Assembly: GCA_022828595.1 (NCBI GenBank)
Contig: JAKGHH010000002.1
Coordinates: forward strand, 71,148,383 to 71,212,382
DNA from: Nelumbo lutea
Lineage: Eukaryota > Streptophyta > Magnoliopsida > Proteales > Nelumbonaceae
Reading direction: 5' to 3'
Length of the DNA: 64,000 nt
Translations under genes and position numbers: made by a program
In this document: in pieces, positions 34,953 to 47,456 of the stretch
Layout: each line of letters starts with the position of its first letter
Position numbering within the stretch: position 1 is the first letter of the stretch
The notes under the pieces: model-generated
The model's database searches: none
What the model was told of the DNA's origin: nothing
The model's input: the letters and a program-made list of their open reading frames with translations, nothing else

Positions 34953-35352
34953 GGGTGTCGATAGAGCAGGGTGCACGTGAAGTCCACTGACGGAACTTGG
35001 ATTTGGCCTTCACAAAATTGTTTTTACACTCTTCTCGCTGCCTTTTTGCAGTCACGCGTGGGGAACATATTCTTACTTGTAGGGGAACATATTCTTACTT
35101 GTATGTTTTTATTCATGGGGAGATATTCTCAAAGCACAGCTGCAACGGGCTGTGGGGTTGGTCCTGTTGAGGACCAAATCCAAATTCCCACTGACCTTGG
35201 GCATCCAAAGTGTGCAGTTACTTGGCACCAGAGGAGTGCTGGCTGACCATCTCAGATACTAGATCATTGGCACCTTGAATGCCAGAGGGATACAGGGATG
35301 CTGAGCGATATCTACTGGGTCATCTGCATCTTCGAATTATTTTGGCCACGAC
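34953..35352. other. No gene recognised
   Basis: Starts with aggggtgtcg, which resembles a hAT-type end, but no matching right end was found. An 18-bp stretch, ggggaacatattcttact, is repeated in tandem near 35059-35100. Confidence 0.35.
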
Positions 35353-35355
35353 TAA

Positions 35356-35481
35356 GGCTCAGCTCGGAAAGAGTACAAATGCAAATGTGTAAATATGTAC
35401 AGTGCAAATATATACAAAATAATACAGTATACAAAGTTTTGCACTCTACATATTTGTATTTGTACTCTTTTCAAACTGAGC
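35356..35481. mobile_element. Tourist-like foldback MITE
   Basis: Ends ggctcagctcggaaagagta and tactcttttcaaactgagc with taa at 35353-35355 and 35482-35484. Confidence 0.75.
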
Positions 35482-35484
35482 TAA

Positions 35485-35941
35485 TCAAATTTTATAACAT
35501 AAAATGATTTCTATTATATAAAATATAAGTATGTATTTAATATATAAATAATATATTGCAAATCAGGTGTGCATTGTTGGGCCCAGGCATAGCCTTAAAA
35601 TTTCTCGGCCTGATCCAGGCTTATGTTAGGCCTAAACTTAGGCACAAGCCAAAAAATTATGAACCGGACTGACTAGCCCAAACACGCCCCATATGAAGGA
35701 TTTGATTTTTTTTTTTTTTCTTTTTCAAAGATCCTGTCACAATCTCTCTCTCTCTCATGTGAGATGCACATCTATCTATACCATATAAAGGCAGATATGT
35801 ATTGGCCTTGGGTTACATGCAGACCACAAAATTAAATCCAAATATGATATATTGTACATGCTTAATATTTGCCCACGTCTTCTTTGTTCTTACACTATTA
35901 TATTGAAAATATAAAACATCTTTGCCTTTTCACAATTTTAT
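35485..35941. other. No gene recognised
   Basis: AT-rich start, then ggcc-rich words near 35575-35690 of the kind seen in hAT-like elements, then a CT-rich run near 35708-35755. Confidence 0.35.
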
Positions 35942-35944
35942 TAA

Positions 35945-36052
35945 GACTCAGTTTGTAAGAAATACAAATATAAATATGTATTGTACAAATACATACAAAT
36001 ATAACGTTTTATACTTTACATATTTGTATTTGTACTCCTTCCAAATGGAGCC
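35945..36052. mobile_element. Tourist-like foldback MITE
   Basis: Ends gactcagtttgtaagaaat and actccttccaaatggagcc, flanked by taa at 35942-35944 and 36053-36055. The right taa is also the left flank of the next MITE. Confidence 0.75.
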
Positions 36053-36055
36053 TAA

Positions 36056-36160
36056 GGCTCAGTTTGAAAAGAATACAAATAAAAACATGTGGAGTGCAAA
36101 AGCCCGTGTATTTTGTATTCTTTTATATGCATTTGCCCCATATATATACTCCTTCCAAAA
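36056..36160. mobile_element. Tourist-like foldback MITE, adjacent copy
   Basis: Left end ggctcagtttgaaaagaat directly follows the shared taa. The right end (actccttccaaaa) is cut or shared where the next copy begins. Confidence 0.65.
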
Positions 36161-36220
36161 GGCTTAATTTGGGAAGAGTATAAAACTTTGTATTTTATAT
36201 TATTTTGTATGTATTTGTAT

Positions 36221-36259
<39 letters not shown>

Positions 36260-36280
36260 TTATACTCTTTTCAATTGAGC
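36161..36280. mobile_element. Tourist-like foldback MITE, adjacent copy
   Basis: Ends ggcttaatttgggaagagta and tactcttttcaattgagc, with tta at 36281-36283. A TA microsatellite forms its centre (about 36221-36247). Confidence 0.65.
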
Positions 36281-36283
36281 TTA

Positions 36284-37384
36284 AAATACAAACCCTTGTG
36301 TCAATTCAAAAATCATAATTAAATAAATTTAAAGGAGCAATTTTTCCTTTATGATGGAAAAAAGAACTAAAATGTACAAAAAGGTATGGTACCTAACAAA
36401 TTAACAATCAATTATATGGTATCTTATTTCGATCAGGATTTGCTCCTCACTATAAATAGCAATATATATATATATATATGGAGGGATTTCTTTCTTGATT
36501 TTTCTTTTGGATAAAGCCGATTACATATTCATGCATTTATTAAAACCCACAAAAATCGAATCATTGTACTAACATGCTTTTATTTCTTTTGATGGCTAAG
36601 ACATCTTAATTTATTTTGTTTTTATTTAATAATTATTTTACAAAATAACAGTATATTAAAAAATAAAATGAAGTTGAGGTTGCTAAGAAGATTAGAAAGG
36701 AGGGGATAACAGTTGAAATGGCTTTGTCTTTGGCTGTTAATGGCTGAAGCTCAAGTTGGATGAATCACTATATTCTTAAAAAAAATTATTTACTTATTTT
36801 ATCAACTAAAAGACAAAATTACATGTCTTTACTTCAATAAAAGTCGTATTGAAAAATAACTTATTACTTTGTCTTTTAATAAATTAAATAATTAAATATT
36901 CTAAATTATAGCACGCTACCCAACTTTAGCTTCAGTCGTTAAGGAGCCCCTGGTTTAATTTCTTAAAATCTTATTCACCAAAACAATTCAGCCACTTTGG
37001 ACGTTATCAAACGGCCCTCAAGAGGACCAGTGGCTGCAATGATCTTACTCTTAAAAGAGACCCATGTCATTTCACGGGAACAGTCCATTTCAAAGTTAGA
37101 GGGCATAACCATATTTTAGGAGAGCTCCTCACACCAACCTCACCACGCCTTGTAGCCACATTAGAAATGGCTCCTATACTTTGTACTAGCAGAGACGTGT
37201 GCGTTAGACGAGATTTGTTAAATTAAAAAAAAAACAATAAAAATATGTGAGAGTATATAATTGTTTTATGTAATAATTAATTATAATCATTTATATTTTA
37301 TATACTATTTTTAATAATTTATTTATAATATAAAAATAATAATAATTAATTTTAGATAGTGTTGTTTATCAAACTTAGGGATGT
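36284..37384. other. AT-rich intergenic DNA
   Basis: No gene. About 36700-37020 resembles the intron MITE at 21810 (aactaaaagacaaaatta; gttatcaaacggccct) but is too eroded to bound. TA microsatellite near 36461-36479. Confidence 0.4.
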
Positions 37385-37860
37385 TAAATTTTTCCATTTC
37401 CTAGATTCTCATGGGGATCTACCCCAAATGGGGCAAGGATGGGGCGATTTTCTCCTTGCGGGATGGATATGGGGAAATTTTCATCCCTATTGGTGGAGAC
37501 CGGGAGAGCACTCTCTGCCTTGTGGGGACCCTGATTCCCATGGGATCTCGCTAATATATATGTAAATATACGCATACATTTATATATGTACATATACATC
37601 TATATGTTAATATTTTTTAAAATATGGTTGAATATGTTTGAGTCTTTTCTAATAGGATAGTAGTACTTATTTTTTAAATAAAATAAAAATAAAAATATAA
37701 TGGTTGACATTATAAAGAATCACAGGGAGTGGGGATCCCCGTTGAGATGGGGATGGGGATAACTTTGCCCCATTAGAGGGGATGGGAATGAGAACGGGGA
37801 CGTGGATGGGGACCTTCGCAATGATGGGGATGGGGAGAGGCTCCTCGTCCCTACCCCACT
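37385..37860. repeat. G-rich repeat of gggatgggga type
   Basis: Two clusters (about 37405-37550 and 37725-37860) are dense in gggga/tgggg words and flank a TA-rich middle. It is probably a non-autonomous transposon, but I found no clear ends or target duplication. Confidence 0.45.
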
Positions 37861-38014
37861 CCGTTGTCATTTCTAATCAAACTAATGAAACTGACCAACT
37901 CGATTTCTAATATTTACAATCAACTTTGGTTCAACAATTTTCCAACCCAATTGAGTTGGATTAGTTTCGCTTTGGCCATTTGTAAACTGATTAAAATCGA
38001 ACGACCTGACCATA

Positions 38015-38016
<2 letters not shown>

Positions 38017-38061
<45 letters not shown>
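38017..38061. repeat. TA microsatellite
   Basis: About 22 TA units, just outside the point where the 3' LTR of the next element breaks off. Confidence 0.9.
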
Positions 38062-38067
<6 letters not shown>

Positions 38068-38095
38068 TTCTATATACATTTGGAAACCTTTTGCC

Positions 38096-38763
38096 ATTAA
38101 AACCTTTTGCAAACATTTTGAAATCATTATATATATATATATTTTGCAAAACAAATTTCAACGGTTGAAATCGGCTACCAGCAGCTTTGGTTTCCATCAG
38201 AGAGTGTGTATCCTCGATCATTCACTTTGTCTGACAAAGGGGTTGATCTTGTCACTATGATCACCCACTCAGATGAATTCTCGGACTATCCCAACATACC
38301 CAAGTTTTGACCCCCTCTAAGGATCTCACTGATTGGCATATCAAAGATAGCCCAATCCAACACCTAATGCAATATCATAATCGAGTCTAGGGGTCAGGTG
38401 TAACATTCCAATTTTGCCCATCTATCTCCAAGGTCCAGGGCAATATTGGAATTCTGGTCCGATTCAGGGTTTCAAGAAAACTCACACTACATGTACCTCA
38501 AGTCTCACCCTGGCAGCTGAGACAAGCTACCCCAACCAACTTGGCGGCACATTAGTGTCAGTCTTGGCAGAACAAATCTCCCCAAATCTATCCAATGGCT
38601 ATGAAGATTCTAAACTAACACAAGCCTCATATGTGTCCAGTTTAAGGGTATTACATAGAAACACACCATAATAACATGAATCAAATATGTACTTTATTCA
38701 TTTACATTAAATGTCATAAGGTACATGATTCTGATTGGAGCTAAGGGCATACACTGTCTAACA
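38096..38763 (-). repeat. 3' LTR, truncated
   Basis: On the minus strand it starts TGTTAGACAGTGTATGCCC at 38763. It matches 45637-46351 and stops matching at 38096. The R and U5 parts are missing. Confidence 0.8.
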
Positions 38764-39626
38764 GCTCCAACTTGCACTTAGGTCCAATCTGGTATAAGCC
38801 GGAGTCTCATACTTTCCATGTGTTTCTAAAACACTTTCTGTACCAGTGGCTTAGTCAATGGGTCTGCTACATTTTCCGCTGACGCTACCTTCTGAATTAG
38901 GACGTCCCATCTTCCAACTATCTCCCGCAATATATGGTACTTCCTCTCAATGTGCTTCGACTTCGAGTGGGCTCGTGGCTCCTTAGCCTAAGCGATAGCT
39001 CCAGTGTTGTCACACAATAGTGGAATGAGTGATGTGCTGAATGGAATTACTCCCAATTCATGAATGAATTTTTTCATCCATACGGCTTCTTTGGCAGCTT
39101 CACTTGTGGCAATGTATTCGACTTCGGTTGTGGAATCCGTCGTGAACCCCTGTTTGCTACTTTTTCAGCAAATAGAACACGATCCTATTGTGAAAACATA
39201 CCCAGATGTAGACTTTCTATCATTTGGATCTGATTGGAAGTTGGCATCAGTATACCCTTGGATTTGTAATGAACTACCATCGAATACCAGACAAAAATCT
39301 TTTGTCCTTCGAAGGTACTTAAGTATGTTTTTCGCAGCAGTCCAATGCTCCTACCCTAGGTTGGCTTGGAATCTGCTTACCACAGTCACTGCCTGAGCGA
39401 TGTTAGGACGAGTGCACAGCGTGGCATACATGATGCTCCCTACAGCTGAGGCATAGGGAACGTCATTCATGCCCTTAATCTCCTCGGATGTCTTGTAAGA
39501 CATACCCTTAGAGAGAGTGAATCCATGCCTAAAAGGAACATTTCCTTTCCTGGAGTTCTCCATGTTGTATCTTTTGACTATCTTGTCAATATAAGCAGAT
39601 TGGGATAATCCTATTATCATCTTCAA
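38764..39626 (-). pseudogene. copia RNase H region
   Basis: The 39626-39351 frame gives GMNDVPYASAVGSIMYA and RPNIAQAVTVVSRF. After a stop it continues with TDANFQSDPNDRKSTSGYVF, TEVEYIA and LLCDNTGAIA, the usual copia RNase H. Several stops interrupt it. Confidence 0.8.
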
Positions 39627-39641
39627 TCTATTCCTATAGAG

Positions 39642-40081
39642 TCAAAGACCTAGTATGAAGGAGGCTTCTCCAAGATCTTTCATGGAGAATTGTTGTGAAA
39701 GCCATACTTTCACCATAGTCAACATTCCTACATCATTCCCAATGAGTAGAATGTCATCTACATACAGAAGCAGGAACGTAACCTTATCCCCACTAGATTT
39801 CCTATAAATACAGGGCTCATTTGGATTTTGCTCAAAGTCAAACCTTTTGATGGTAGAGTCAAACCGGATGTTCCAACTCCTAGAAGCTTGCTTAAGTTCA
39901 TATATGGATCTATTTAATTTACATACCATGTGTTCCTGACCTACAGCTATGAAACCTTGCGGTTGCTACATGTAAATATCTTCACTAAGATCTCCATTCA
40001 TGAATGTAGTTTTGACATCCATTTGCCAAATCCAAGGGTATACTGATGCCAACTTCCTATTGATTCCTTTTGATGGTAGAC
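39642..40081 (-). pseudogene. copia RT, C-terminal part
   Basis: Reads VCKLNRSIYELKQASRSWN and LLLYVDDILLIGNDVG with both catalytic Asp, and MKDLGEASFILGL. Upstream, short segments (atgtagttttgacatcc; tattgattcc) occur twice between 40000 and 40110, so a small rearrangement has scrambled the middle of RT. Confidence 0.8.
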
Positions 40082-41026
40082 TCAATGTAGTTTTGACATC
40101 CTATTGATTCCCTCTTTCTGAGTGTACCCTTTCGCCACAAGATGAGCCTTGTAGGTCTCAACCTTACCATCAGGGCCCTTCTTCCTCTTATATATCCATT
40201 TGCAACGAATTGCTTTTACCCTAGGGGGCGGATATACTAGAGTCCAGACTCCATTTGTCACCATTGAGTCCATCTCATCTCTCATGGCATCTACCCACTT
40301 CAAGGAATCTATGTCCAACATAGCTTTTGTATAAGTCACGGGATCCTCCTCACTGGTCGTAGCTTCCACCAAGTAATTATCTTGGTCATAGCCAAAATGA
40401 ACTAGAGGCCTGGAAACCCGGGTAGATCTTCTAGGTTGGTCATTACCTAGAGCTTGTGGGACACCTCCCACTACCCCTGAGCTCTCCTCATCAAGAACAA
40501 TTTCCTGACGATGATTGTTCAGGATGTAATCATCTTCCAAGAAATGGGCATTTCGACTACATAACACCTTCTGTTCTCTTGGATCATAGAATAGGTAACC
40601 CACAGAGCCTTTGAGGTAGCCTACGAATAGGCAACGACTGGTATTGGATTCCAATTTTTCTGCACTCGTTCTTTTAACATGTGTTGGACAACCCCAAATC
40701 TTCAAGTGTCTCACACTTGGTTTCTTACCAGTCCAAAGCTCATAGGGAGTCTTCAGAACTGATTTGGTTGCAACTCTATTCAACACATATATCACAGTCT
40801 CCAATGCATAACCCCAAAAGGATGTGGGTAACTCTGAGTGTACAAGAAGTGATCGGACCATATCCAATAAAGTCTGATTTCTCCTCTCTGACACACCGTT
40901 TAGTTGTGGTGAAGCAGGAGGAGCTAGCTGTGATACTATCCCATTGACCTTTAAGTAGTCCTTGAATTCGTCAGAGAGATACTCGCCACCTCGAGCCGAT
41001 CGAAGGGTCTTAATTTCTCTCCCTAA
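40082..41026 (-). pseudogene. copia integrase core and RT start
   Basis: Reads [14 protein letters not shown], where family members have Asp instead of Ala, then [18 protein letters not shown] with the catalytic Glu, and [19 protein letters not shown] and [16 protein letters not shown] begins with [12 protein letters not shown] and [13 protein letters not shown]. The Asp-to-Ala change would inactivate the integrase. A frameshift follows the RT start. Confidence 0.85.
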
Positions 41027-41596
41027 CTATTTCTCGACCTCTTGTCTGAACTCTTTGAACTTTTCAAACGATTCAGACTTGTGTGTCATTAGGTACACAT
41101 TACCATACCGAGAGTAATCATCGGTGAATATTATAAAATAAACGTGTTGGTTACGTGTCCTAACGCTCATGGGACCACGTACATCAGTATGTATAAGGTC
41201 AAGCGTGCCTATACATCTTTCAGGCTTACCGTTAAATAGTTGTTTCGTCATCTTACCCTGAAGGCAAGGCTCACAGGTTGGAAGATCTTCTATAGTTAGA
41301 AAATCCAAAGGACCATCTTTTACCAACCTTGTGATACGACCTATGTTAATATGGCCAAATCGGTAATGCCACAGGCACGTGGGATTAACTGTATCACGGG
41401 TTCTTTTCTTGGGGATGTCACCCGACGTAGTTTTGGTTATGTTAGTTTCCAAAGAATGATAAAGAACATAGAGATTATTCTCAAGTTCTTCGTATGCGAT
41501 GAATTTGTTATTTCTTTTTATAGTAATCGTATCACTAAAAAGAACAGAATATCCATCCGCACACAGTTTTGAAACAGAAATCAAATTCCTTCTCAA
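41027..41596 (-). pseudogene. copia pre-integrase and integrase N-terminus
   Basis: RNLISVSKLCADGYSVLF and LWHYRFGHINIGRI, then C-x2-C (CEPCLQGKMTK), then HTDVRGPMSV with the first catalytic Asp, and FTDDYSRYG. A stop ends the frame at 41027-41029. Confidence 0.85.
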
Positions 41597-41632
41597 ATTC
41601 TGTACATAAAGACAATCTTTTAATACAATAGT

Positions 41633-41815
41633 TCATTCTCTGAAAATTAACTCTACAATTCCTATAGTTGTAGCTGCAACACTTGCAGAAGTCCCCAAGT
41701 AAAGAGTTACTTCTCCGCCACTCAGTCTTCTGCTTATCCTGAACCCTTGCAGTGAGTTACACGCATGAGTCGAAGCCCCAAAATCAATAAACCAGGAAGC
41801 AGAATTTACCAACAA
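41633..41815 (-). pseudogene. copia protease remnant
   Basis: SWFIDFGASTHAC corresponds to the aspartic protease site (family: W.(I/L)DSGA..H); Ser is replaced by Phe here. Confidence 0.7.
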
Positions 41816-41963
41816 ATTGGTTTCTATGACATAGGATTCAAAATTACCTTGTCTCTTGGATTCTAGGTACTAAGGACATCTTCCAGTGATTGGCCTACTT
41901 AAAAAAGTGACAAGCATCTAATGCTCTATCTTTCTTCTACCTTTTGGACTTAGCAGCTTTCTT

Positions 41964-42689
41964 CTAAGGCTTTCTCTTTGCCTTCCTCTTCTTATTGCCT
42001 GATTTGCCAGCTTCAACAAGCATAGCAATGGGTTCATCTTTCTTTATCAGTTCTTCGGCCCTCTGCAACATATTGTTGAGTTCATGAATGCTAACATTTA
42101 GCTTATTCATGTTATAGTTCATGATGAACTGATTGAAGGAATGAGGCAAAGAATTTAGGATGGTGTCCACCTTCGTGACATGGTCAAGCCCGGATCCAAG
42201 AGCCTCAAGTTCATTAATATAACTCATCATCTTGAGGCAATGGTCATGAACCTGTTGGTTCCTTAACATCTGCGCGGTCATGAACTGCTTCAAGACCTTC
42301 TGCCGAGTAGAACGATTCTACTCTTTGTACATCATCCTTAAACTATCCAAGATATCCTTGGACAATTCGATCTGGTCGAACTATCGCTATATCGGATTAT
42401 CCAAGGAGGCTATAATGTAGCAGCGGGCTAGGGAATTTTTCTCTTCCCATTCCTGGTAGTCCCTCCTACGGGCCTCAAAAGCCCTATCATCCGGACATTT
42501 CGGGGCAGGATTCTTAGCTACTTTGTCCAACTTCTCTGAAGTGAGGACCAGCATAAGGTTACGGTACCAGTCAGCATAGTTTGGGCCCTTAAGTTTGTTG
42601 TCATCCAACAATTTAGCGAATTGTTCGTTTATCATTTCTGATAAAAAGCAAATATTAGTCCACAACCTAATTTGATTCATGTTATCCAC
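41964..42689 (-). pseudogene. copia gag
   Basis: Starts with a Met at 42689. KGPNYADWYRNLMLVL and EWEEKNSLARCYIIASL fit the gag of this copia group. Stops at 42387 and nearby are followed by QVHDHCLKMMSYINELEALG, SFNQFIMNYNMNKLN and a basic tail. Confidence 0.8.
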
Positions 42690-44380
42690 ATAGATATGTC
42701 TTTTAATCTATGTTCCATTTTCATTTATTCATCTCCGATATTTTCCTCCTATCTCAGTGACAGAGACTACGAATTATGTCTTTGGAAATGTGGGAAATCA
42801 CATAGGGTGCATGGAGTCAACTGTTTCAACTGCATAACCTTACCACCTTTCTATGAAGGATCATATCCACTCATCGTATGAACTTTCCCTTTGGCCTCTA
42901 TCAAACAAGGTTCATTGCCAATTTAGGTTAAACATTTCTGTCCAGTGAGTGCTCAACCATCATATTCGTGAACACCAATATACCATGAGAGATTCTTCCA
43001 TTTTAGGATAGGCCCCTCCCACATCGGTCTATGACGCCCCTATCATCTTATGAAACATTCCAATAGATCTAGCAGCAAATGGATAGCCCAATTTTATGGT
43101 GCGTTTCTTCATTACTAAAGAATCCATCTTCATGTTAATGATGGAAGGCCTTTAGAGAGTTCATCATATGAATCTCCCTATCACATGCACCTAGATTTTA
43201 GGAGGGAACAAAATTATTATGTCCTAGTTTAATTTAGATAAACCAAAGTGGCTCCCACTGACTTTCATAAAGCCAGATTTTGATGGGACCTTAAACGGCC
43301 AGGGTTCCCCACGATTCCTCTTGGGGAGGTGTGGGGACCCACCACGAAAGGAGATCATCCAATGATCTTAAGGACACCATGACAATGATGTGCATTCAGC
43401 CATGTTGTGCGCAAGAGCCACTATTGTATCAGCATTTATAGCCCATGAACGTTGCACATCACACATTCATACATCACATGCAGGGATAAAATTGATCCAA
43501 TCAATTAATATCTGTAAAATCCATTATTAAAGCCCATAATAATCCATAATATTACCGGTTAATATTGTCTAGGTATATGGGCTGAATTGCAAAGAATAGT
43601 TTGGCCGATATAGCTTTTATGCAGTTAATGGGCTTAAGCAGTTTTAACACTTTAAAATTCGGTTTTACAGGTGTGGGCCGAATTAGATCTGGCAATTAAA
43701 CATCAACTCCTGGACCCAAGAATGAAAAATTAGGGCTAAGAACAGCCCCCATCGAACCATAGATTTGGTCCAACCAATTTGGTCCAATCTGGTTCGAATG
43801 GGTCTAGGGTTTGATTTTTAATTCAAGATTACGATCTGAAATTAAATTATTGATAAAAGATAATCAAGAATCAGTACAAGGGTTGTTCGTAGATCTGCTA
43901 CCCTGCAAAACTGAGGTTAATTTGCAGCTTGTAGTTTCTCAAACTACAAATCGCAGATAGCCAAACCCTAATCTGCAAAAATCCTTTCTTCTGTGCAATC
44001 TACTTCGATCTCGATTAGAAAAAAAATAGAAAAGCCTAATTTCTATTAATATTTCACCAAATAGAATTCATATACATTCAATCTAAAAATTTTAAAAAAA
44101 TAATAATTCTAGACAAGAATGTAAAAGAGCTACAAAACGCAGATTTCTTACGCCAATCAAGATTAAGATCTCCATCGTACAAACAGCCCATAAATCAAGA
44201 AAAATATAAAGAACTATTCTAAATATAATTCAGATTTATAAAATTTAATTTCATATCAATAGCCCTTAATCTGGGAACCGATTTCCCAGAAAATCTCTTA
44301 TCTGCACAAATCAGGTAAAACGCCTTTTGCCCATTTGCGCAGTTCCAGATCTGGATAATTTTGGCTCAAGATTTGAACCT
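42690..44380 (-). other. Leader of the minus-strand copia element
   Basis: The 1.7 kb between primer site and gag has no long open frame. I see no captured gene in it. Confidence 0.5.
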
Positions 44381-44393
44381 GGCTCTGATACCA
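44381..44393 (-). other. Primer-binding site
   Basis: On the minus strand tggtatcagagcc, an exact match to the initiator tRNA-Met primer site used by many plant copia elements. This places the inner end of the 5' LTR near 44394. Confidence 0.85.
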
Positions 44394-45664
44394 CTAAAGG
44401 GATAAGAGATTCATCATATGGATGGGTGAATCCTACAGGTAGGTTGGGCGAAATTTCAAAAATTTCTCTCTCACCCATGTGGAAATCATATTCCCTATTT
44501 TCGAAAACTGCAATTTCAATGATCAATATTGAACCCTAAATCAGACCGGATCTGAAACCAAAAGGTAGAAGAGGGAAATACCTGATACAGTATTAGTAAC
44601 TCCCAGTGAAGGTGTTTACGCCCAAGGAGATCACCAAAGACTACTTCCACTGAATATGATACAGCGTAGGGTGGAGCAGAATCAACAGGGTGGTTCTTCA
44701 GCAAGAACCTGATTCTTCACCAAGAATCTAATGAAGGGCGAGTGAGTACGAATTTATATCAGTTTTTCTCCAAAACTTATAACAAGAGCCTTTCTCAATC
44801 GCTCCTACAAGTGGAGATCGAACTAGCTATGGCGGCAACAGTAAGAGAAGGCAAGAGCAGAAGATGGCGCCAGTCCAATTGGAGCTGTCTTCTCTCTTGT
44901 ATCAGTAATCTGATTGGTTGAATTGGGGTTCGCCCTCCTCCTCTATCTATAGCCTTAAAGCGATGTTCTCCTAATCCCATTAGGAGTTTCCTAATCAAAA
45001 TCTTATATTTGGATATGGACTCTCTTTAAGAGATAAGGATAATTCCTTATCTTATCTGCAGATAAAGATTAGCCCTCCTAATCTAATTAGAAGTTTCCTA
45101 ATCCATATCTTTATTTGGATCTGAACTCTTTGAGTGGATAGGGATAACCCCTTATCCTATCTGCTGATCTAAATCCCATAACTGCCCCTCTTTAATTAAT
45201 CATATTAAACCAGTTCGAATTAAGCTTTGGGCCCATTAAGTCCATGTGCTCACTTATCCTCCAAACTGCTGCCCAATTGGGTATCCTTGTATGGTGTGGG
45301 ACCCAAACATTGATCTACACATTAGTCACATGGGTTCAGCCCAGCCTCTGTTATAAGGCCTGGCCGAATTCACTGTAGGAGACAGTGAACCCATGAGTCC
45401 ATCACCATGGGCTCTTAATGGGCCCAACATTTACACTAAATGGTCATTAGGTCAAGCCACCTTATAAAAACCCAAGGATTGTGGGCAAATGCAAGATTAG
45501 CCCATTAGGTATTACCCTCAATGATCTTACACTTAACCTCTCAGCCCATAATGATCAAACACTACCCAACAAGAGATGACCTCTCACTCGACTGCAAGGT
45601 ACAGTGTTGCGCTCTCTACTCACATGGATCCCGGGAATTAAAACCTTTTGCAAACATTTTGAAA

Positions 45665-45718
<54 letters not shown>

Positions 45719-46351
45719 GTATGTATATATATTGCAAAACAAATTTCAATGATTGAAATTTGCTGCCGGCAGCTTTGGTTTCCATCAGAGAGTGTGTATC
45801 CCCGATCATTCACTTTGTCCGACAAAAGGGCTAATCCTGTCACTATAATCACCCACTCAAATGAATTTCTGGACTGTCCCAACATACCTAGGTTTTGACC
45901 CCCTCTAAGGATCTCACTGATTGGCATATCAAAGACAGCCCAATCCGACACCTAGTGCAGCATCATAATCGAGTCTAGGGGTTAGGTGTAACATTCCAAT
46001 TTTGCCCATCTATCTCCAAGGTTCAGGGCAATACTGGAATTCTAATCCGGTTTAGGGTTTCAAGAAAACCCACACTGCATGTACCTCAGGTCTCACCCTA
46101 GCAACTGAGACAATCTACCCCAACTAACTTGGCGGCACATCAGTATCAGCATTGGCAGGATAAATCTCCCCAAATCTATCCAACGGCTGTGAAGATTCTA
46201 AACTAACACGAGTCTCATATATGTCCAGTTTAAGGGTATTACACAGAAACACACCATGATAACATGAATCAAATATGTACTTTATTCATTTACATTAAAT
46301 GTCATAAAGTACATCATTCTGATTGGAACTAAGGGCATACACTGTTTAACA
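44394..46351 (-). repeat. 5' LTR, about 1.96 kb
   Basis: The outer end is TGTTAAACAGTGTATGCCC at 46351. The inner end is set by the primer site. Only its outer 715 bp (45637-46351) have a counterpart in the truncated 3' LTR. A CA then TA microsatellite at about 45666-45718 replaces a plain TA tract at the same spot in the other LTR. Confidence 0.65.
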
Positions 46352-46571
46352 AAAATTTGATAACATTTATCTAAAAAACAATAATAAATTGTCAACCAAA
46401 TAAGAAGTGATTTTCCTTTGATACAATGCATACATGGTTATGAACTAGTAGCGTTTTTCCAAAAAAAATGGCAATAGTACGAAATACCACCTCTAATAAG
46501 TAATTGTTACCAAAAGTCAATTTGTGATTTATGAATTACTTTCATAATTTTTGATGAGGGATGATTTTTCC

Positions 46572-46994
46572 TAGGGGTGAGAAAAAAAACAACGAACTGA
46601 CCAAAAAAATCGACAGAAATAGAATCGAAAAAAACAGTTAATCAAATGAATTGACTCGGTTTTGGTTCAATGTTTTCAAAAATCGAAGGTATCGGTTCGG
46701 TTTTGATTAACCAACATAGAAAAGCAGTGGTTAACCGAACCGACCAGTATACATATATTTATATATATAATATATGATATGTTATTTATTATTTAAAATA
46801 TAACATTTTATATATATTATAATATATATTGTAAAATTTAAAAAAACTGATGAATCAAATCAACGATTAACCAAACTGATCAACCGATTAACCGTTTGAC
46901 TTTGGTTCAGTTTTGATTACCGATTTTCAAAAAACCGATAATACCGATTCGATTACAAAAAGAAAAAAGGCCCACAAAACTGGGAGCACTCCTA
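46572..46994. mobile_element. hAT-like element with taggggtg ends
   Basis: A 423-bp element with ends taggggtg and gcactccta and flanks atttttcc (46564-46571) and attttctc (46995-47002), an 8-bp duplication with two mismatches. The interior has aaccgaacc/ggttcggtt inverted words. Confidence 0.55.
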
Positions 46995-47453
46995 ATTTTC
47001 TCCTCTAATTATATTCTGCCATGTGATGACAGAAACGCGTTATGGCATCATGGCAACACATGTGCTTGGACATGCTCCTCAATAGATCGGCTTATGCAGC
47101 CCAAGCGAACTCTATCCTCACTTGGCCTATCATTCTTCCAATTTAATTACACCACGCCCCCAACCTAGTTGTTCGACCTGGGCAGCCCACAACTTGAGGA
47201 ACCTCACCGATCCTCCGACCTACATGGCATGCTCTCTCTCTCCTCCGTTTGCATAGGATGTATGCTAACACGATACATACTTCGGAGCTATAATCCCATT
47301 CACCCCCGTTTCACAAGAAAATAGATAAGGACACATGCGGTATCGTACGGGACTACGGGTGCATTAACGGTCCGAACATGTCAGACACGTCTTAACCGAG
47401 CCCTTGAGGTCAATACAAGAGTGAGCCTTTACTTTCATAAGTCAAAGGCATAC
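46995..47453. other. No gene recognised
   Basis: Less AT-rich than its surroundings; no supported gene. Confidence 0.4.
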
Positions 47454-47456
47454 TTA

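Larger units (their letters stand above)
38096..46351 (-). mobile_element. Ty1-copia element, minus strand, degenerate
   Basis: An 8.3-kb element reading from 46351 down. It has a long 5' LTR, a primer site, a 1.7-kb leader, gag, protease, integrase, RT and RNase H, then a 3' LTR cut short at 38096. The order of domains is copia. The YVDDILLIGND motif and gag of ..NYADWYRNL..VL type place it near the Tork/Angela/SIRE group; I cannot be more exact. Many stops and frameshifts break it. The two LTR copies differ at many sites. Confidence 0.88.

Noticed and set aside
37864..38260. Tyr/Ile repeat open frames on both strands
   Set aside because: They are translations of the TA microsatellite.
45555..45951. 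Val/Cys and Thr/His repeat open frames
   Set aside because: Translations of the CA microsatellite in the LTR.
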